In this document: positions 46,604 through 55,156 of the stretch, piece by piece
Layout of the letters: each line of letters opens with the position of its first letter
Numbering within the stretch: the first letter of the stretch is position 1
Assembly: GCA_903862425.1 (NCBI GenBank)
Contig: CAIOYC010000042.1
Coordinates: 1-63,174 of the forward strand
Reading direction: 5' to 3'
Source of the DNA: an uncultured Caulobacterales bacterium
GTDB taxonomy: Bacteria > Pseudomonadota > Alphaproteobacteria > Caulobacterales > Caulobacteraceae
DNA: 63,174 nt
The notes under the pieces: generated by a model
What the model saw: only the letters and a program-made list of their open reading frames with translations
The model's database searches: none
What the model was told of the DNA's origin: nothing
Made by a program: the position numbers and the translations under genes

Positions 46604-46992
46604 TGCGCGATGAACCCACCGCCGACGAGATTCTGGCCGCCGTCGCCGCCTATCTGCGCGCACCCGCTTCCGACCCCGAACGCGCCGCCTTCGAAGACAG
46701 GGTCGCAGCCGGAGCCGTGGAGCTGGCGCGGCGCGACTTGAGCCTAGGCCTGGCCGCGGAGGCCGCGGAGCTCGACCGATTGCACGCCCTGCTCGGCCCC
46801 GGATCGCTCGACGCTCTCAACACCGAACTCGGCGCCCGCCTGCGAAGCGGCGCGCTCGAACTCGCTTCGCCCGGCGTGCGCGAGCACCTGTGGGCCACGA
46901 CCCTCGACAAGCTGGCCATCGACCAGCCGCGCTACCCGACCTATCGCGCCGTCCTCACAGAGCGCGAAGCGTCCCCACCGGAGGAGAGCTGA
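46603..46992 (+). CDS. DUF6285 family protein
   Basis: A 129-residue, mainly alpha-helical soluble protein (MRDEPTADEILAAVAAYLR start, LHALLGPGSLDALNTELGARLRSGAL in the middle). It is of the DUF6285 type usually found between an APH-like kinase and an acyl-CoA dehydrogenase. The ATG overlaps the previous TGA (TGATG), and the acyl-CoA dehydrogenase starts three bases after its stop. It could be a subunit or chaperone of the kinase or dehydrogenase; no function is established. Confidence 0.8.
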   Translation: MRDEPTADEILAAVAAYLRAPASDPERAAFEDRVAAGAVELARRDLSLGLAAEAAELDRLHALLGPGSLDALNTELGARLRSGALELASPGVREHLWATTLDKLAIDQPRYPTYRAVLTEREASPPEES

Positions 46993-46995
46993 GCC

Positions 46996-48279
46996 ATGGA
47001 TTTCGCCCTGCCGGAGGAGATCAGCGACTATCTCGCCGAACTCGACGCCTTCATCGAGTCCGACATCGCGCCGCTGCAGGCCGCCGATGACAACCAGCGC
47101 TTCTTCGACCACCGGCGCGAACATGCCCGCACGGACTGGGACAATCAGGGGCTGCCCCGCGAGGAATGGGAGGATCTGCTCGGCGAGGCCCGCCGCCGCG
47201 CCGACGCGGCGGGGCACCTGCGCTACGCCTGGCCCAAGGCCATGGGTGGCAAGGCAGGCTCCAACCTCGCCATGGCGGTGATCCGCGAGCACCTGGCCAA
47301 CAAGCCGCTCGGCCTGCACAACGACCTGCAGACCGAGCACTCCATCGTCGGCAACAACCCCTTCGTGCTCATGTTCCAGAGCTTCGCCACGCCTGAGCAG
47401 CGGGCGCGGGACGAGGCGGCCCTGACCAGCGGCGAAATGCGCGTCGCCTTCGGCCTCACCGAGCCCAACCACGGCTCTGACGCCACCTTCATGGAGACCC
47501 GCGCCGTACGCGAGGACCGCGACGGCCGGCCCGGCTGGCGCATCGACGGGGCCAAGATGTGGATCACCGGCATGCACAAGGCGACGCACATGATGTGCTT
47601 CGCCCGCACCTCGGGAAAGGACGGCGAGGCGCGGGGTATCACCTGCTTCGTCGTGCCCAACCCGACGCCGGGGCTGGTGATCGAGGAGTATATGTGGACG
47701 TTCAACATGCCCACGGACCACCCGCGCCTGTCGCTCAACGGCGTCTGGATCCCTGAAGACAGCTACTGGGGCGAGATCGACCGGGGCCTCGGCCTCGGTC
47801 AGAGCTTCGTGCACCAGAACCGCATTCGCCAGGCGGCCTCGTCACTCGGCGCAGCGGTATTCTGCATCAACGAGGCGGTGGACTATGCCCGCGCCCGCAA
47901 GCCCTTCGGCAAGCCGCTGGCGGACAACCAGGCCATCCAGTGGCCGCTGGTGGAGCTGCACACCCAGGCCCAGATGCTACGCCTGTTGATCCGCGAGACC
48001 GCGTGGAAAATGGACCGCATGGACCACAAGGCCGTGGAGCACGAGCTCTCCGACCGGGTGTCCATGTGTAACTACTGGGCCAACCGGCTGTGCTGCGAGG
48101 CGGCGGACCGGGCCATGCAGGTCCATGGCGGCATGGGCTATAGCCGCCACACCCCCTTCGAGCACATCTACCGCCACCACCGCCGCTATCGGATCACCGA
48201 GGGCGCGGAGGAGATCCAGATGCGCAAGGTGGCGGCCTTCCTGTTCGGATTCATGGGCCCGAATCGCCGCCGGGATTAG
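46996..48279 (+). CDS. Acyl-CoA dehydrogenase
   Basis: A 427-residue FAD-dependent acyl-CoA dehydrogenase that forms the 2,3-enoyl-CoA. FAD/substrate motifs are FGLTEPNHGSDATFMETRAV and WITGMHKATHMMCFART. RYRITEGAEEIQMRKVAAFL is close to the usual C-terminal signature. An N-terminal extension of about 40 residues distinguishes it from short-chain FadE types, and it resembles members acting on branched or cyclic acyl groups. It is the last gene of the APH-DUF6285-acyl-CoA dehydrogenase operon and is followed by a histidine-kinase remnant and a hairpin. Confidence 0.93.
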   Translation: MDFALPEEISDYLAELDAFIESDIAPLQAADDNQRFFDHRREHARTDWDNQGLPREEWEDLLGEARRRADAAGHLRYAWPKAMGGKAGSNLAMAVIREHLANKPLGLHNDLQTEHSIVGNNPFVLMFQSFATPEQRARDEAALTSGEMRVAFGLTEPNHGSDATFMETRAVREDRDGRPGWRIDGAKMWITGMHKATHMMCFARTSGKDGEARGITCFVVPNPTPGLVIEEYMWTFNMPTDHPRLSLNGVWIPEDSYWGEIDRGLGLGQSFVHQNRIRQAASSLGAAVFCINEAVDYARARKPFGKPLADNQAIQWPLVELHTQAQMLRLLIRETAWKMDRMDHKAVEHELSDRVSMCNYWANRLCCEAADRAMQVHGGMGYSRHTPFEHIYRHHRRYRITEGAEEIQMRKVAAFLFGFMGPNRRRD

Positions 48280-48287
48280 GGGGCCGG

Positions 48288-48403
48288 TCTCGGTCGAGGT
48301 GGATTCACTGGGCGTCCGGTGGGTGCTGACCAACCTGATCGATGACGCGCTCAAATACGGGGACCGCGCCGATGCGCGGCTTTATCACGAGGACGCATGT
48401 TGA
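48288..48403 (+). pseudogene. Histidine-kinase HATPase remnant
   Basis: A 38-codon frame (to a TGA at 48401-48403) reads VSVEVDSLGVRWVLTNLIDDALKYGDR and beyond. The segment VLTNLIDDALKYG matches the N-box of histidine-kinase ATPase domains (usually NLIDNALKYG). The rest of the kinase is absent on both sides. This looks like a gene fragment left after deletion, just downstream of the acyl-CoA dehydrogenase stop. Confidence 0.6.
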
Positions 48404-48419
48404 AGGCTCGGCTGAGCCT
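48404..48419. terminator. Hairpin after acyl-CoA dehydrogenase operon
   Basis: AGGCTC-ggct-GAGCCT is a six-base perfect stem with a four-base loop, immediately after the histidine-kinase remnant and 34 bases before the convergent esterase stop. There is no T-tract, so its strength as a terminator is uncertain. Confidence 0.35.
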
Positions 48420-48452
48420 GCCCTTCCCCAGCAAGGCGACTAAGCAGTCAGG

Positions 48453-50105
48453 TCACTTTGACGACGATGCCTCGGGCGAAAGCGGCGGGGCGGCCAGGCC
48501 GACATTGGCGAACCAGTTGATCTTGCCGCCCTTGCGCCGACGCGCCACCACCTCCTCGTCCAGGCCATAGGCGCCGGGGAACAAGTCAGTGGCCGCAACA
48601 GGCCTGTCACGGAAGTCCATATAGGCGCCGCCGTCGCTGACGGGTTTCCAGCTGGGCTGCCCCTTGGCTTCAGGTGCGCCGGTGCGGGCGAAGCTGGTCC
48701 AGTAATCCATCATCGCATCGCTGAGCGCGACCTCGGCGGCGGTCTGGGGCGGCTTGACCCAGGCGGCGGGCAGGGCGGAGCCCGGCCCCACCTGCCCGAA
48801 CACAAAAGGCAGTTCGCTGGCGTGGAAGGCCTTGAGCCCGCGCACGTCCTCGGCCGGGTAGCTGTGCTCGAAGAAGTAGAGATAGCTCGGCTGACCGATC
48901 GCCGCCTGCTTGGCCGCCATGCGTTCGGCGGTCCAGCCATAGATGGCGTCGCGCGTAGCGGCGAGGTCGCTCTCCTCCAGATTGGTGTCGGGATAGAGCC
49001 TCAGATAGGCGTCGGCCAGGTCGCCATAACGACGATGCACCTCATCCCGATAGTCCGCCGCCGTCTTGGGCACGGGCGGAAGCAGGAAGCGCAGGGAACG
49101 GATCTCCCCCGCGTTGAAGCCGACCAGCAGCGGCACGTACGCTTGCTCGCCCTTGTCGAAGGTCTCCACGATCTGATGCGGCAGGACGACGCCGTCGATG
49201 GTGGGGAAGGGGGCGTAGCCGGCGGCCGAGGCGGCCTTGCTGAGGGCCTGCGGGTCCATGGCGCGCAGCGCCTTGATGTCCGCCGCGCCGAGCCTTTTGG
49301 TCAGATAGGCGCCGACCGCTTCGGCCGAAGGCTGGCCGAAGCTGCTGCGGTTCAGCTCCGGGTTCCAGACCATGTAGGCGCTTTCGGCAATAGCCTTGTG
49401 GAACAGGCCCTTGGCGAGCGGGCTCGCCATCTGGTCCATGACGCTGAGACCGCCGGCCGACTCGCCGAAGATGGTGATGTTGTCGGGGTCGCCGCCGAAG
49501 CGGGCGATATTGGCCTTGACCCAGCGCAGCGCCGCCTGCTGGTCCAGCAGGCCGTAATTGCCGGAGACGTGGTCGGGCGATTCCGCGCTGAGCTCGGGCT
49601 GGGCGAGGAAGCCAAGCACGCCGAGGCGATAGGCGACCGAGACGACCACCACCCCGCGCCCTGCCAGCTTTTTCCCGTCATAGATCGGACTCGCCAGATT
49701 GCCGGTCATCAGCGAGCCGCCATGAATCCAAACCATGACGGGCGCCTTGCTGGCACTGGCAGGACGCCAGACGTTCAGGAACAGGCAGTCCTCGCTCATC
49801 TTCGGCGGGTCGTCCGCATAGATGCTGAGCGGTGGCGACAGGGGTTGAATGCAGGACGCGCCGAATTGGGTCGCATCGCGCGTACCGGTCCAAGGCGCGG
49901 GTGAGGCAGGGGCCTTCCAGCGGGCTTCGCCCGTGGGCGGCGCAGCGAAGGGAATACCTTTGAAGGCAACGATGCCGCCGAAAAGGTCTTGCCCGACTAT
50001 CCGGCCGCCTGTGGTGTCCACTTCCGGCGCGGCGTATACGGGAGCTGCGGCGCACAGGGCCAGGCCCGCGCCGACGACGATGGCCTGAAGCCTGAAGCGG
50101 TTCAT
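48453..50105 (-). CDS. Secreted type-B carboxylesterase
   Basis: A 550-residue carboxylesterase of the cholinesterase/lipase type with a signal peptide (about 1-26, VVGAGLALCAAAPVYAA). Diagnostic features are EDCLFLNVWRP, the oxyanion-hole WIHGGSLM and the nucleophile elbow FGESAGG (Ser216), with the catalytic His in FHASELPFVFG. It hydrolyses esters, possibly of hydrophobic substrates, in the periplasm or outside. It is divergent from a TetR regulator, with a short perfect palindrome in the shared gap, so that regulator probably controls it. Confidence 0.92.
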   Translation of the reverse strand: MNRFRLQAIVVGAGLALCAAAPVYAAPEVDTTGGRIVGQDLFGGIVAFKGIPFAAPPTGEARWKAPASPAPWTGTRDATQFGASCIQPLSPPLSIYADDPPKMSEDCLFLNVWRPASASKAPVMVWIHGGSLMTGNLASPIYDGKKLAGRGVVVVSVAYRLGVLGFLAQPELSAESPDHVSGNYGLLDQQAALRWVKANIARFGGDPDNITIFGESAGGLSVMDQMASPLAKGLFHKAIAESAYMVWNPELNRSSFGQPSAEAVGAYLTKRLGAADIKALRAMDPQALSKAASAAGYAPFPTIDGVVLPHQIVETFDKGEQAYVPLLVGFNAGEIRSLRFLLPPVPKTAADYRDEVHRRYGDLADAYLRLYPDTNLEESDLAATRDAIYGWTAERMAAKQAAIGQPSYLYFFEHSYPAEDVRGLKAFHASELPFVFGQVGPGSALPAAWVKPPQTAAEVALSDAMMDYWTSFARTGAPEAKGQPSWKPVSDGGAYMDFRDRPVAATDLFPGAYGLDEEVVARRRKGGKINWFANVGLAAPPLSPEASSSK

Positions 50106-50181
50106 ATGTCCCTCCGCGGACAGCTTCCGGCGATCTGCGCGCCGCCGGTTGAGCGCAGGATTTGCAGACTACTCGGCTTGG

Positions 50182-50193
50182 GTCAATCTTGAC
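50182..50193. promoter_or_regulatory. Candidate TetR operator
   Basis: GTCAA-TC-TTGAC is a perfect 12-base palindrome in the 280-base gap between the divergent carboxylesterase and TetR genes. TetR proteins commonly bind dyads of this kind near their own promoter. It is 77 bases upstream of the esterase start. No other gene is seen in the gap. Confidence 0.4.
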
Positions 50194-50385
50194 TAATCCG
50201 TAAATGAGTATCGCCATTTGGGATCGACCTAACTGGCGGCGCGAGGCGGTAAAGCCGGCGGCATGGCGAGATTGACAATGCTGCGGTGCATGCGGACTAC
50301 GGTTCGATGATTTTCGTCGATGTCGCAGAGCCGGAACGGCTGATATTGTTAACGCGGGCGTCCGCCATATCGAGAAGGTCGGTCG

Positions 50386-51066
50386 ATGCCTGAGAGTAAA
50401 GCCGTCAAGCCGCCTCGACGGTCAAAGGCCGAACAACGGGCGGAGACGCTGGAGCAGATTCTCGACGCCGCCGAATATCTGTTCTCCAGGCACGGACTAC
50501 ACGGGGTCACACTCCGCGACGTGGCGCAGCGGGTGGGCGTCCACACGTCGCTGATGCATTACTATTTCGACGATAAGCGCAGTCTGTTCGATGCAGTGTT
50601 CGCCCGTCGTGCGGGGATCACGAGCGGGCGGCGGATGGAGGCGCTGGATCGGTACGCGCAAGAGGCCGGTGGAAAACCGACCGTGGAGGGCGCGCTGCAT
50701 GCTTTCCTCGACACCGACCTCGATCTCTACATCGACGGTGGCGATGCCTGGATGAATTACGCCAAGTTCGGCGCACAGGTCAGCAATACGCCCGAGGGGG
50801 CCGAGCTGATGGACCGCTATTTCGACCCCGTGGTGCTGAAACTGATCGGCATCCTGAAGCAGGCCCTGCCCGATTACAGCGAGGAGGACATCTTCTGGGG
50901 CTATTTCTTCGTCACCGGTTCGCTGATGCATACCCTGGGGCAGACCGGCCGGATCGACCGGTTGTCGGACGGGCTGTGTACCTCGGGCGACTTCGCGGCC
51001 ATCAAGGCGCGCATGGCGCGGTTCATGGCGGCCGGCTTCATGTCGCTGAAGCCGACCGGTTCGTGA
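50386..51066 (+). CDS. TetR-family transcriptional regulator
   Basis: A 226-residue TetR regulator. The HTH is at about residues 35-63 (GLHGVTLRDVAQRVGVHTSLMHYYFDDKRSLFD). The C-terminal domain binds a small ligand and dimerises. The short basic N-terminal arm (KPPRRSKAEQRAET) is typical. It is divergent from the secreted carboxylesterase and converges on the cystathionine gamma-lyase gene with a 13-base gap. It probably represses the esterase and is relieved by a hydrophobic product; the ligand is not known. Confidence 0.9.
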   Translation: MPESKAVKPPRRSKAEQRAETLEQILDAAEYLFSRHGLHGVTLRDVAQRVGVHTSLMHYYFDDKRSLFDAVFARRAGITSGRRMEALDRYAQEAGGKPTVEGALHAFLDTDLDLYIDGGDAWMNYAKFGAQVSNTPEGAELMDRYFDPVVLKLIGILKQALPDYSEEDIFWGYFFVTGSLMHTLGQTGRIDRLSDGLCTSGDFAAIKARMARFMAAGFMSLKPTGS

Positions 51067-51079
51067 CAGCCGTCGGTCG

Positions 51080-52261
51080 CTAGGCCAGGGCGTAGGCGAG
51101 ATCGGCGATCAGGTCGTCGCAATCCTCGATGCCGACCGACAGGCGGATCAGGCCGTCGTGGATACCGAGTTCCTGCCGCTGGGCCGGGGGGATGGAGGCG
51201 TGGGTCATGATGGCCGGATGCTCGATCAGGCTCTCCACCCCGCCCAGCGATTCCGCCAGAGTGAACAGGTGGGTGCGCTCCAGCATGCGCTTGGTCCCCT
51301 CCAGGTCGCGGTCGAGGATGGCGGTGATCATGCCGCCGTATCCGCCGGTCATCTGCGTCCTGGCGAGCTCGTGCTGTGGATGGCTTTCAAGCCCCGGATA
51401 GATCACGCGCTCCACGCCCGGCTGCGCCTCCAGCCAGGTGGCGATCCTCATCGCGCTCTCGCAGTGACGCTGCATTCGCAGCGCCAGGGTCTTGATCCCG
51501 CGCAGGGCCAGATAGGCGTCGAAGGGCGAAGCTACCCCGCCCACCGCATTGTGCAGGAAGGCCAGCTGATCGGCGATCTCGGCGTTGTCGCCCACCACGG
51601 CGCAGCCGGAAACGATATCCGAATGTCCGTTCAGGTATTTGGTGGTCGAGTGCATGACGATGTCGAATCCCAGCTCCAGCGGACGCTGGATGAAGGGACT
51701 GGCGAAGGTATTGTCAGCGCAGGTGATCACGCCCCGTCGCTTGCCGATGGCGGCGATGGCCTCGAGATCGCATAGCCGCAGCATCGGATTGGTGGGCGTC
51801 TCGCACCAGATAAGTTTTGTCTTGTCGGTGATCGCCGCCTCCACGTTCTTCGGATCCCGGAAGTCCACGAAGGAGAAGGTCATTCCCGCCGTGCGCTTGC
51901 GCACCTTGTCGAACAGGCGGAACGATCCGCCGTAGAGGTCGTCCGAGGCGATCACGTGCGCGCCGGCGTCGAACAGCTCCAGGATGGTGGAGATGGCGGC
52001 GAGCCCCGAGGCGAAAGCATAGCCCTGCGTACCGCTCTCCAGATCGGCGATGGCGCGCTGGAAGGCGTCGCGCGTGGGGTTTGCCGAGCGCGAATACTCA
52101 TAGCCCTTGTTCACCCCCGGCGAGGATTGGGCATAGGTCGAGGTGGCGTAGATCGGAACCATCACCGCCCCCGTCAGCGGATCGGGCGACTGTCCCCCGT
52201 GGATGGTGCGCGTGGCGAAAGCCAATCTGTTGGAGTCGGGGCGGTTGGGTTGAGCGGTCAT
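51080..52261 (-). CDS. Cystathionine gamma-lyase / gamma-synthase type PLP enzyme
   Basis: A 393-residue Cys/Met-metabolism PLP enzyme. The cofactor Lys208 is in MHSTTKYLNGHSD. Further motifs are YEYSRSANPTRDAFQRAIADLESG, CADNTFASPF and SLGGVESLIEHPAIMTH. It should cleave cystathionine to cysteine or make cystathionine from an acylhomoserine; the sequence alone does not separate the two. The gene lies 38 bases after a cystathionine beta-synthase on the same strand, which favours the reverse transsulfuration route (homocysteine to cysteine). Confidence 0.93.
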   Translation of the reverse strand: MTAQPNRPDSNRLAFATRTIHGGQSPDPLTGAVMVPIYATSTYAQSSPGVNKGYEYSRSANPTRDAFQRAIADLESGTQGYAFASGLAAISTILELFDAGAHVIASDDLYGGSFRLFDKVRKRTAGMTFSFVDFRDPKNVEAAITDKTKLIWCETPTNPMLRLCDLEAIAAIGKRRGVITCADNTFASPFIQRPLELGFDIVMHSTTKYLNGHSDIVSGCAVVGDNAEIADQLAFLHNAVGGVASPFDAYLALRGIKTLALRMQRHCESAMRIATWLEAQPGVERVIYPGLESHPQHELARTQMTGGYGGMITAILDRDLEGTKRMLERTHLFTLAESLGGVESLIEHPAIMTHASIPPAQRQELGIHDGLIRLSVGIEDCDDLIADLAYALA

Positions 52262-52299
52262 AGATATCTCCAGCGCCGAGCTACGACGAGGCGGTCGGC

Positions 52300-53697
52300 C
52301 TATCCCGCCCGCCGCAAGTGGTTGATCAGGTCGATGCGGGTGATGAGGCCCAGGAATTCCTTGCCGTCGAGCACGATGGCCACCTCGTCGCGCTCGAACA
52401 GGGGAATCAGGGCCTCCAGCCGCTCGCTGGCCTGCAGCGTGTTGAGCTTGGCCGTCATGGCGGTGGAGACGTGGCGGGTGAAGGCCTTGGTCTGGGCGCC
52501 GTGTTCCGCGGCTTCAAGGATATCGCTTTCGTCGATCAGTCCGATGAGGCGGTCGCCGTCCAGCACCGGCAGCTGGCTGACATCGGCCACGCGCATGCGC
52601 TTGTAGGCCGTATCCAACGTGTCGTCCGGCCCCACGGTCACCGCTCCGCCTTCGCCCACCGAGCGGGCGATAAGGTCGCGCAGGTCGCCGGTCAGCGGTC
52701 GGTCGGCCAGGCCCTGCTCGGCGAGCCAGTGGTCGTTGAAGACCTTGGACAGGTACTTGTTGCCGCTGTCGCAGACGAAGGTGACCACCCGCTTGGGCTC
52801 GGACTGGTCGCGGCAGTAACGCAGCGCCGCAGCGAACAGCGTGCCCGAGGAGGAGCCGCCCAGCACCCCCGCCTTGGCCAGCAGGAGCCGCGCATGCTCC
52901 ACGCTTTCCTGATCGGAAATGGCGTAGGCCTTGCCTTGCTTGAGGAACTTCAGGTCGCAGTTGTCGGGCACGAAATCCTCGCCGATGCCCTCCACGATCC
53001 AGCTACCGGGCGTAACCTTTTCATTGCGGTTGATCAGGGGTTCCAGGATCGAGCCCTTAGGATCGGCCAGCACCATCTCGGTCTTACGCGACGCCTTGGC
53101 GAAGAAGCGCCCGAGGCCCGTCAGCGTGCCGCCCGAGCCTACGCCCACCACCACGGCGTCCACGTCGCCCTCCAGTTGGTCGAAGATTTCCGGCCCGGTC
53201 GTGGTCTCGTGCGCCAAGGGATTGGCCGGGTTGGAGAACTGATTGATGTAGAAGGCTCCGGGGATGTCCCTGGTCAGGCGCTCGGCCATGTCCTGGTAAT
53301 AGTCCGGATGGCCCTTGCCCACGTCCGAGCGGGTGATCCGCACATCGACGCCGAGGCCGCGCAGGTGCTGGATTTTCTCGCGCGCCATCTTGTCGGGCAC
53401 GATCAGGATCAGCTTGTAGCCCTTCAGGATGCCCACCTGAGCGAGACCGAGCCCGGTATTGCCGGCGGTGGCCTCCACGATGGTCCCGCCGGGCTTCAGG
53501 CGTCCGTCCTTCTCCGCCGCCTCGATCATGGTGAGGGCGATGCGGTCCTTGATCGAGCCGCCCGGATTGGCGCTCTCCAGCTTGACGAACAGGCGGCAGG
53601 GGCCGGTGTCGAAGGCGTCCGTCACCTCGATCATCGGCGTGCGGCCGATGAGTTCGAGCGCGGACTGAACGGGCGGCGGCGCGTGGGTGGTGGACAT
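52300..53697 (-). CDS. cbs: Cystathionine beta-synthase
   Basis: A 465-residue PLP enzyme condensing serine with homocysteine. The start at 53697 (MSTTHAPPPVQSALELIGRTPM) is chosen over a longer upstream frame that has no protein features. The cofactor Lys50 is in ANPGGSIKDRIAL, and VEATAGNTGLGLA and VGVGSGGTLTGLG bind the phosphate and substrate. Two C-terminal CBS domains (RVADVSQLPVLDGDRLIGLIDESDIL and VSTAMTAKLNTLQ to LITRIDLINHL) may give SAM-type regulation. It forms a unit with the downstream gamma-lyase. Confidence 0.92.
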   Translation of the reverse strand: MSTTHAPPPVQSALELIGRTPMIEVTDAFDTGPCRLFVKLESANPGGSIKDRIALTMIEAAEKDGRLKPGGTIVEATAGNTGLGLAQVGILKGYKLILIVPDKMAREKIQHLRGLGVDVRITRSDVGKGHPDYYQDMAERLTRDIPGAFYINQFSNPANPLAHETTTGPEIFDQLEGDVDAVVVGVGSGGTLTGLGRFFAKASRKTEMVLADPKGSILEPLINRNEKVTPGSWIVEGIGEDFVPDNCDLKFLKQGKAYAISDQESVEHARLLLAKAGVLGGSSSGTLFAAALRYCRDQSEPKRVVTFVCDSGNKYLSKVFNDHWLAEQGLADRPLTGDLRDLIARSVGEGGAVTVGPDDTLDTAYKRMRVADVSQLPVLDGDRLIGLIDESDILEAAEHGAQTKAFTRHVSTAMTAKLNTLQASERLEALIPLFERDEVAIVLDGKEFLGLITRIDLINHLRRAG

Positions 53698-53907
53698 CGG
53701 GGTCTCCGGCGCGTCAGCCGCGCACATGGGCGCTGGCTGTCGCGGAATCGGCTGAAAGGGGTTGGCTACCCTCCGTTTACACGAAATCCCGACGCAAAAC
53801 GCCCTCGAAGGGGGTCGGGTGGGCGCGTTGTCGAGCATTGGCCGCGACGATCCCGTCCGAGGTGCGCCGATGTCGGGAAGGGTCTTCGGCGGCCCCTAGA
53901 CCCTAAT

Positions 53908-53963
53908 CGGTTCAAATTTAACCGTGAATCAGAGTCTACACTTTGAATTTAGAGCATGCTCTA
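53908..53963. repeat. Paired palindromes between cbs and broken transporter
   Basis: CGGTT-caaattt-AACCG (53908-53924) is followed 26 bases later by the perfect 14-base palindrome TAGAGCATGCTCTA (53950-53963), which overlaps the end of the transporter reading frame. Both lie in an AT-rich patch. They may act as terminators or belong to a dispersed palindromic repeat family; no second copy is seen in this window. Confidence 0.35.
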
Positions 53964-54161
53964 GTTGGCGCTGGCGATGCAGGGCGAGACGAACAGGTTT
54001 CCCTTCCACCCGCCCTCGAGCGTCTTGGCTGCGACGAGCGCCCACATAGCGGCGAGGGCCAGGATGAGCACCGCACCGATGACACTGAACACATCGAGAT
54101 GTAGGGTCGTGCCGAGCTTCAGCGTAGCCAGGGTGTAGACCCCAAGCGGGAAGGTATAGCC
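53961..54161 (-). pseudogene. C-terminal part of TDT transporter after amber codon
   Basis: The reading frame of the transporter continues without shift past the TAG at 54164-54162. It adds 66 residues (GYTFPLGVYTLATLKLG, a membrane helix VIGAVLILALAAMWALVAA, then GNLFVSPCIASAN) to a final TAG. These residues match the expected end of TDT family proteins, in which the break point usually reads NLGWWGFTFPLG. A single G-to-A change from TGG to TAG would explain it. Confidence 0.75.
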
Positions 54162-55115
54162 CTACCAGCCGAGGTTGAATGGCACGCCCGCGCGGAAATA
54201 ACGCACGGTGATCAGCGCCGCCAGCAATAGCCACCACGCGCCGAACCCCCACAGCAAAACGCCGCCGATCACGCCGATGCCTTGCGCCACCACGCCGACG
54301 GTCGCCAGTCCGTGGGCGGCGAAGATGGCGGGCGCGTCGGCGCCCATGACCAGCATGCCCAGCGCGCCGGTGCCGATAGGGCCGAGGGCCAGCCAGCTCG
54401 ACGCCGCCATGCTCTCGTGCGGGAGCTTGTGCAGCGCCATGCGCAGGATGAGGATCGATAGGATGCACACGGCGACCGGCACCGAATAGGCCCACAGGGC
54501 ATAACTGGTCACCAGCACGCCGAACGGCTCGGTCGTCGCCGCCAGGTGGGGGGCCAGAAGCGCGCCGCTGGCCGCCGCCACCTCCGCCGCCACCACGGGC
54601 AGGAGCCAGACGGCGGTCATCTCGTCGATGGAGTGCTTCTGGCGGGTGAACATAAGATAGGGGATCACCACGCCACAGGCGATCGCCATGGCCACGTCCA
54701 GCCACCACAGCGCCCGGGCGATCGGGATGATCGCTTGGCCAAAACGGGGCAGGCCGAAGACGAACGCCCCGTTGATGATCGTCGCTAGGCCCATGGGGAT
54801 CGTGCCGATGAACATGGAGACCACGCTATGGCCGAAGATCCGCCGGGCCTCGTGGCCGAACATGATCCAGCGTGCGCCATAGAGTCCGCAGAACAGCCCG
54901 AACAGGACGATATCGAGCCACCACAGAGATTCGCCGATGGGCTTCAGGCTTGAACCGATACCGGGAAACTGAGGCAGCGCCAGCGCCAGCACGCCCGTGC
55001 CCATGGTGGCGGCGAACCAGTTGGGTGTGAACTGGCGGATCATCTCCAGCGGACGGTCGAGTTTGGAAAGAGGCCTAAGGCCCCGCATGATGTTGGTCAG
55101 CGGCGGACGGTCCAT
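54162..55115 (-). CDS. TDT-family transporter (TehA/SLAC1 type), truncated by amber
   Basis: A 317-residue membrane protein of the telluriteresistance/dicarboxylate transporter family, which includes TehA, plant SLAC1 channels, Mae1 and the sulfite exporter Ssu1. About nine of ten expected helices are present, starting with FTPNWFAATMGTGVLALALPQF, the family hallmark. The frame stops at TAG after FNLGW, while the missing final helix and tail follow in the same frame to 53961. The gene is therefore a likely recent pseudogene, or the window has a base error. Anion export is the family role. Proximity to cysteine-metabolism genes makes sulfite a possible substrate (inference). Confidence 0.8.
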   Translation of the reverse strand: MDRPPLTNIMRGLRPLSKLDRPLEMIRQFTPNWFAATMGTGVLALALPQFPGIGSSLKPIGESLWWLDIVLFGLFCGLYGARWIMFGHEARRIFGHSVVSMFIGTIPMGLATIINGAFVFGLPRFGQAIIPIARALWWLDVAMAIACGVVIPYLMFTRQKHSIDEMTAVWLLPVVAAEVAAASGALLAPHLAATTEPFGVLVTSYALWAYSVPVAVCILSILILRMALHKLPHESMAASSWLALGPIGTGALGMLVMGADAPAIFAAHGLATVGVVAQGIGVIGGVLLWGFGAWWLLLAALITVRYFRAGVPFNLGW

Positions 55116-55156
55116 GCCCCGTTATGCCGCCGCCGCCGATGGTTGTCGCTGGAAAA

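Noticed and set aside
50106-50385. A small gene between the carboxylesterase and TetR genes
   Set aside because: No frame with a ribosome-binding site and protein-like composition was found; the region is better explained as divergent control DNA.
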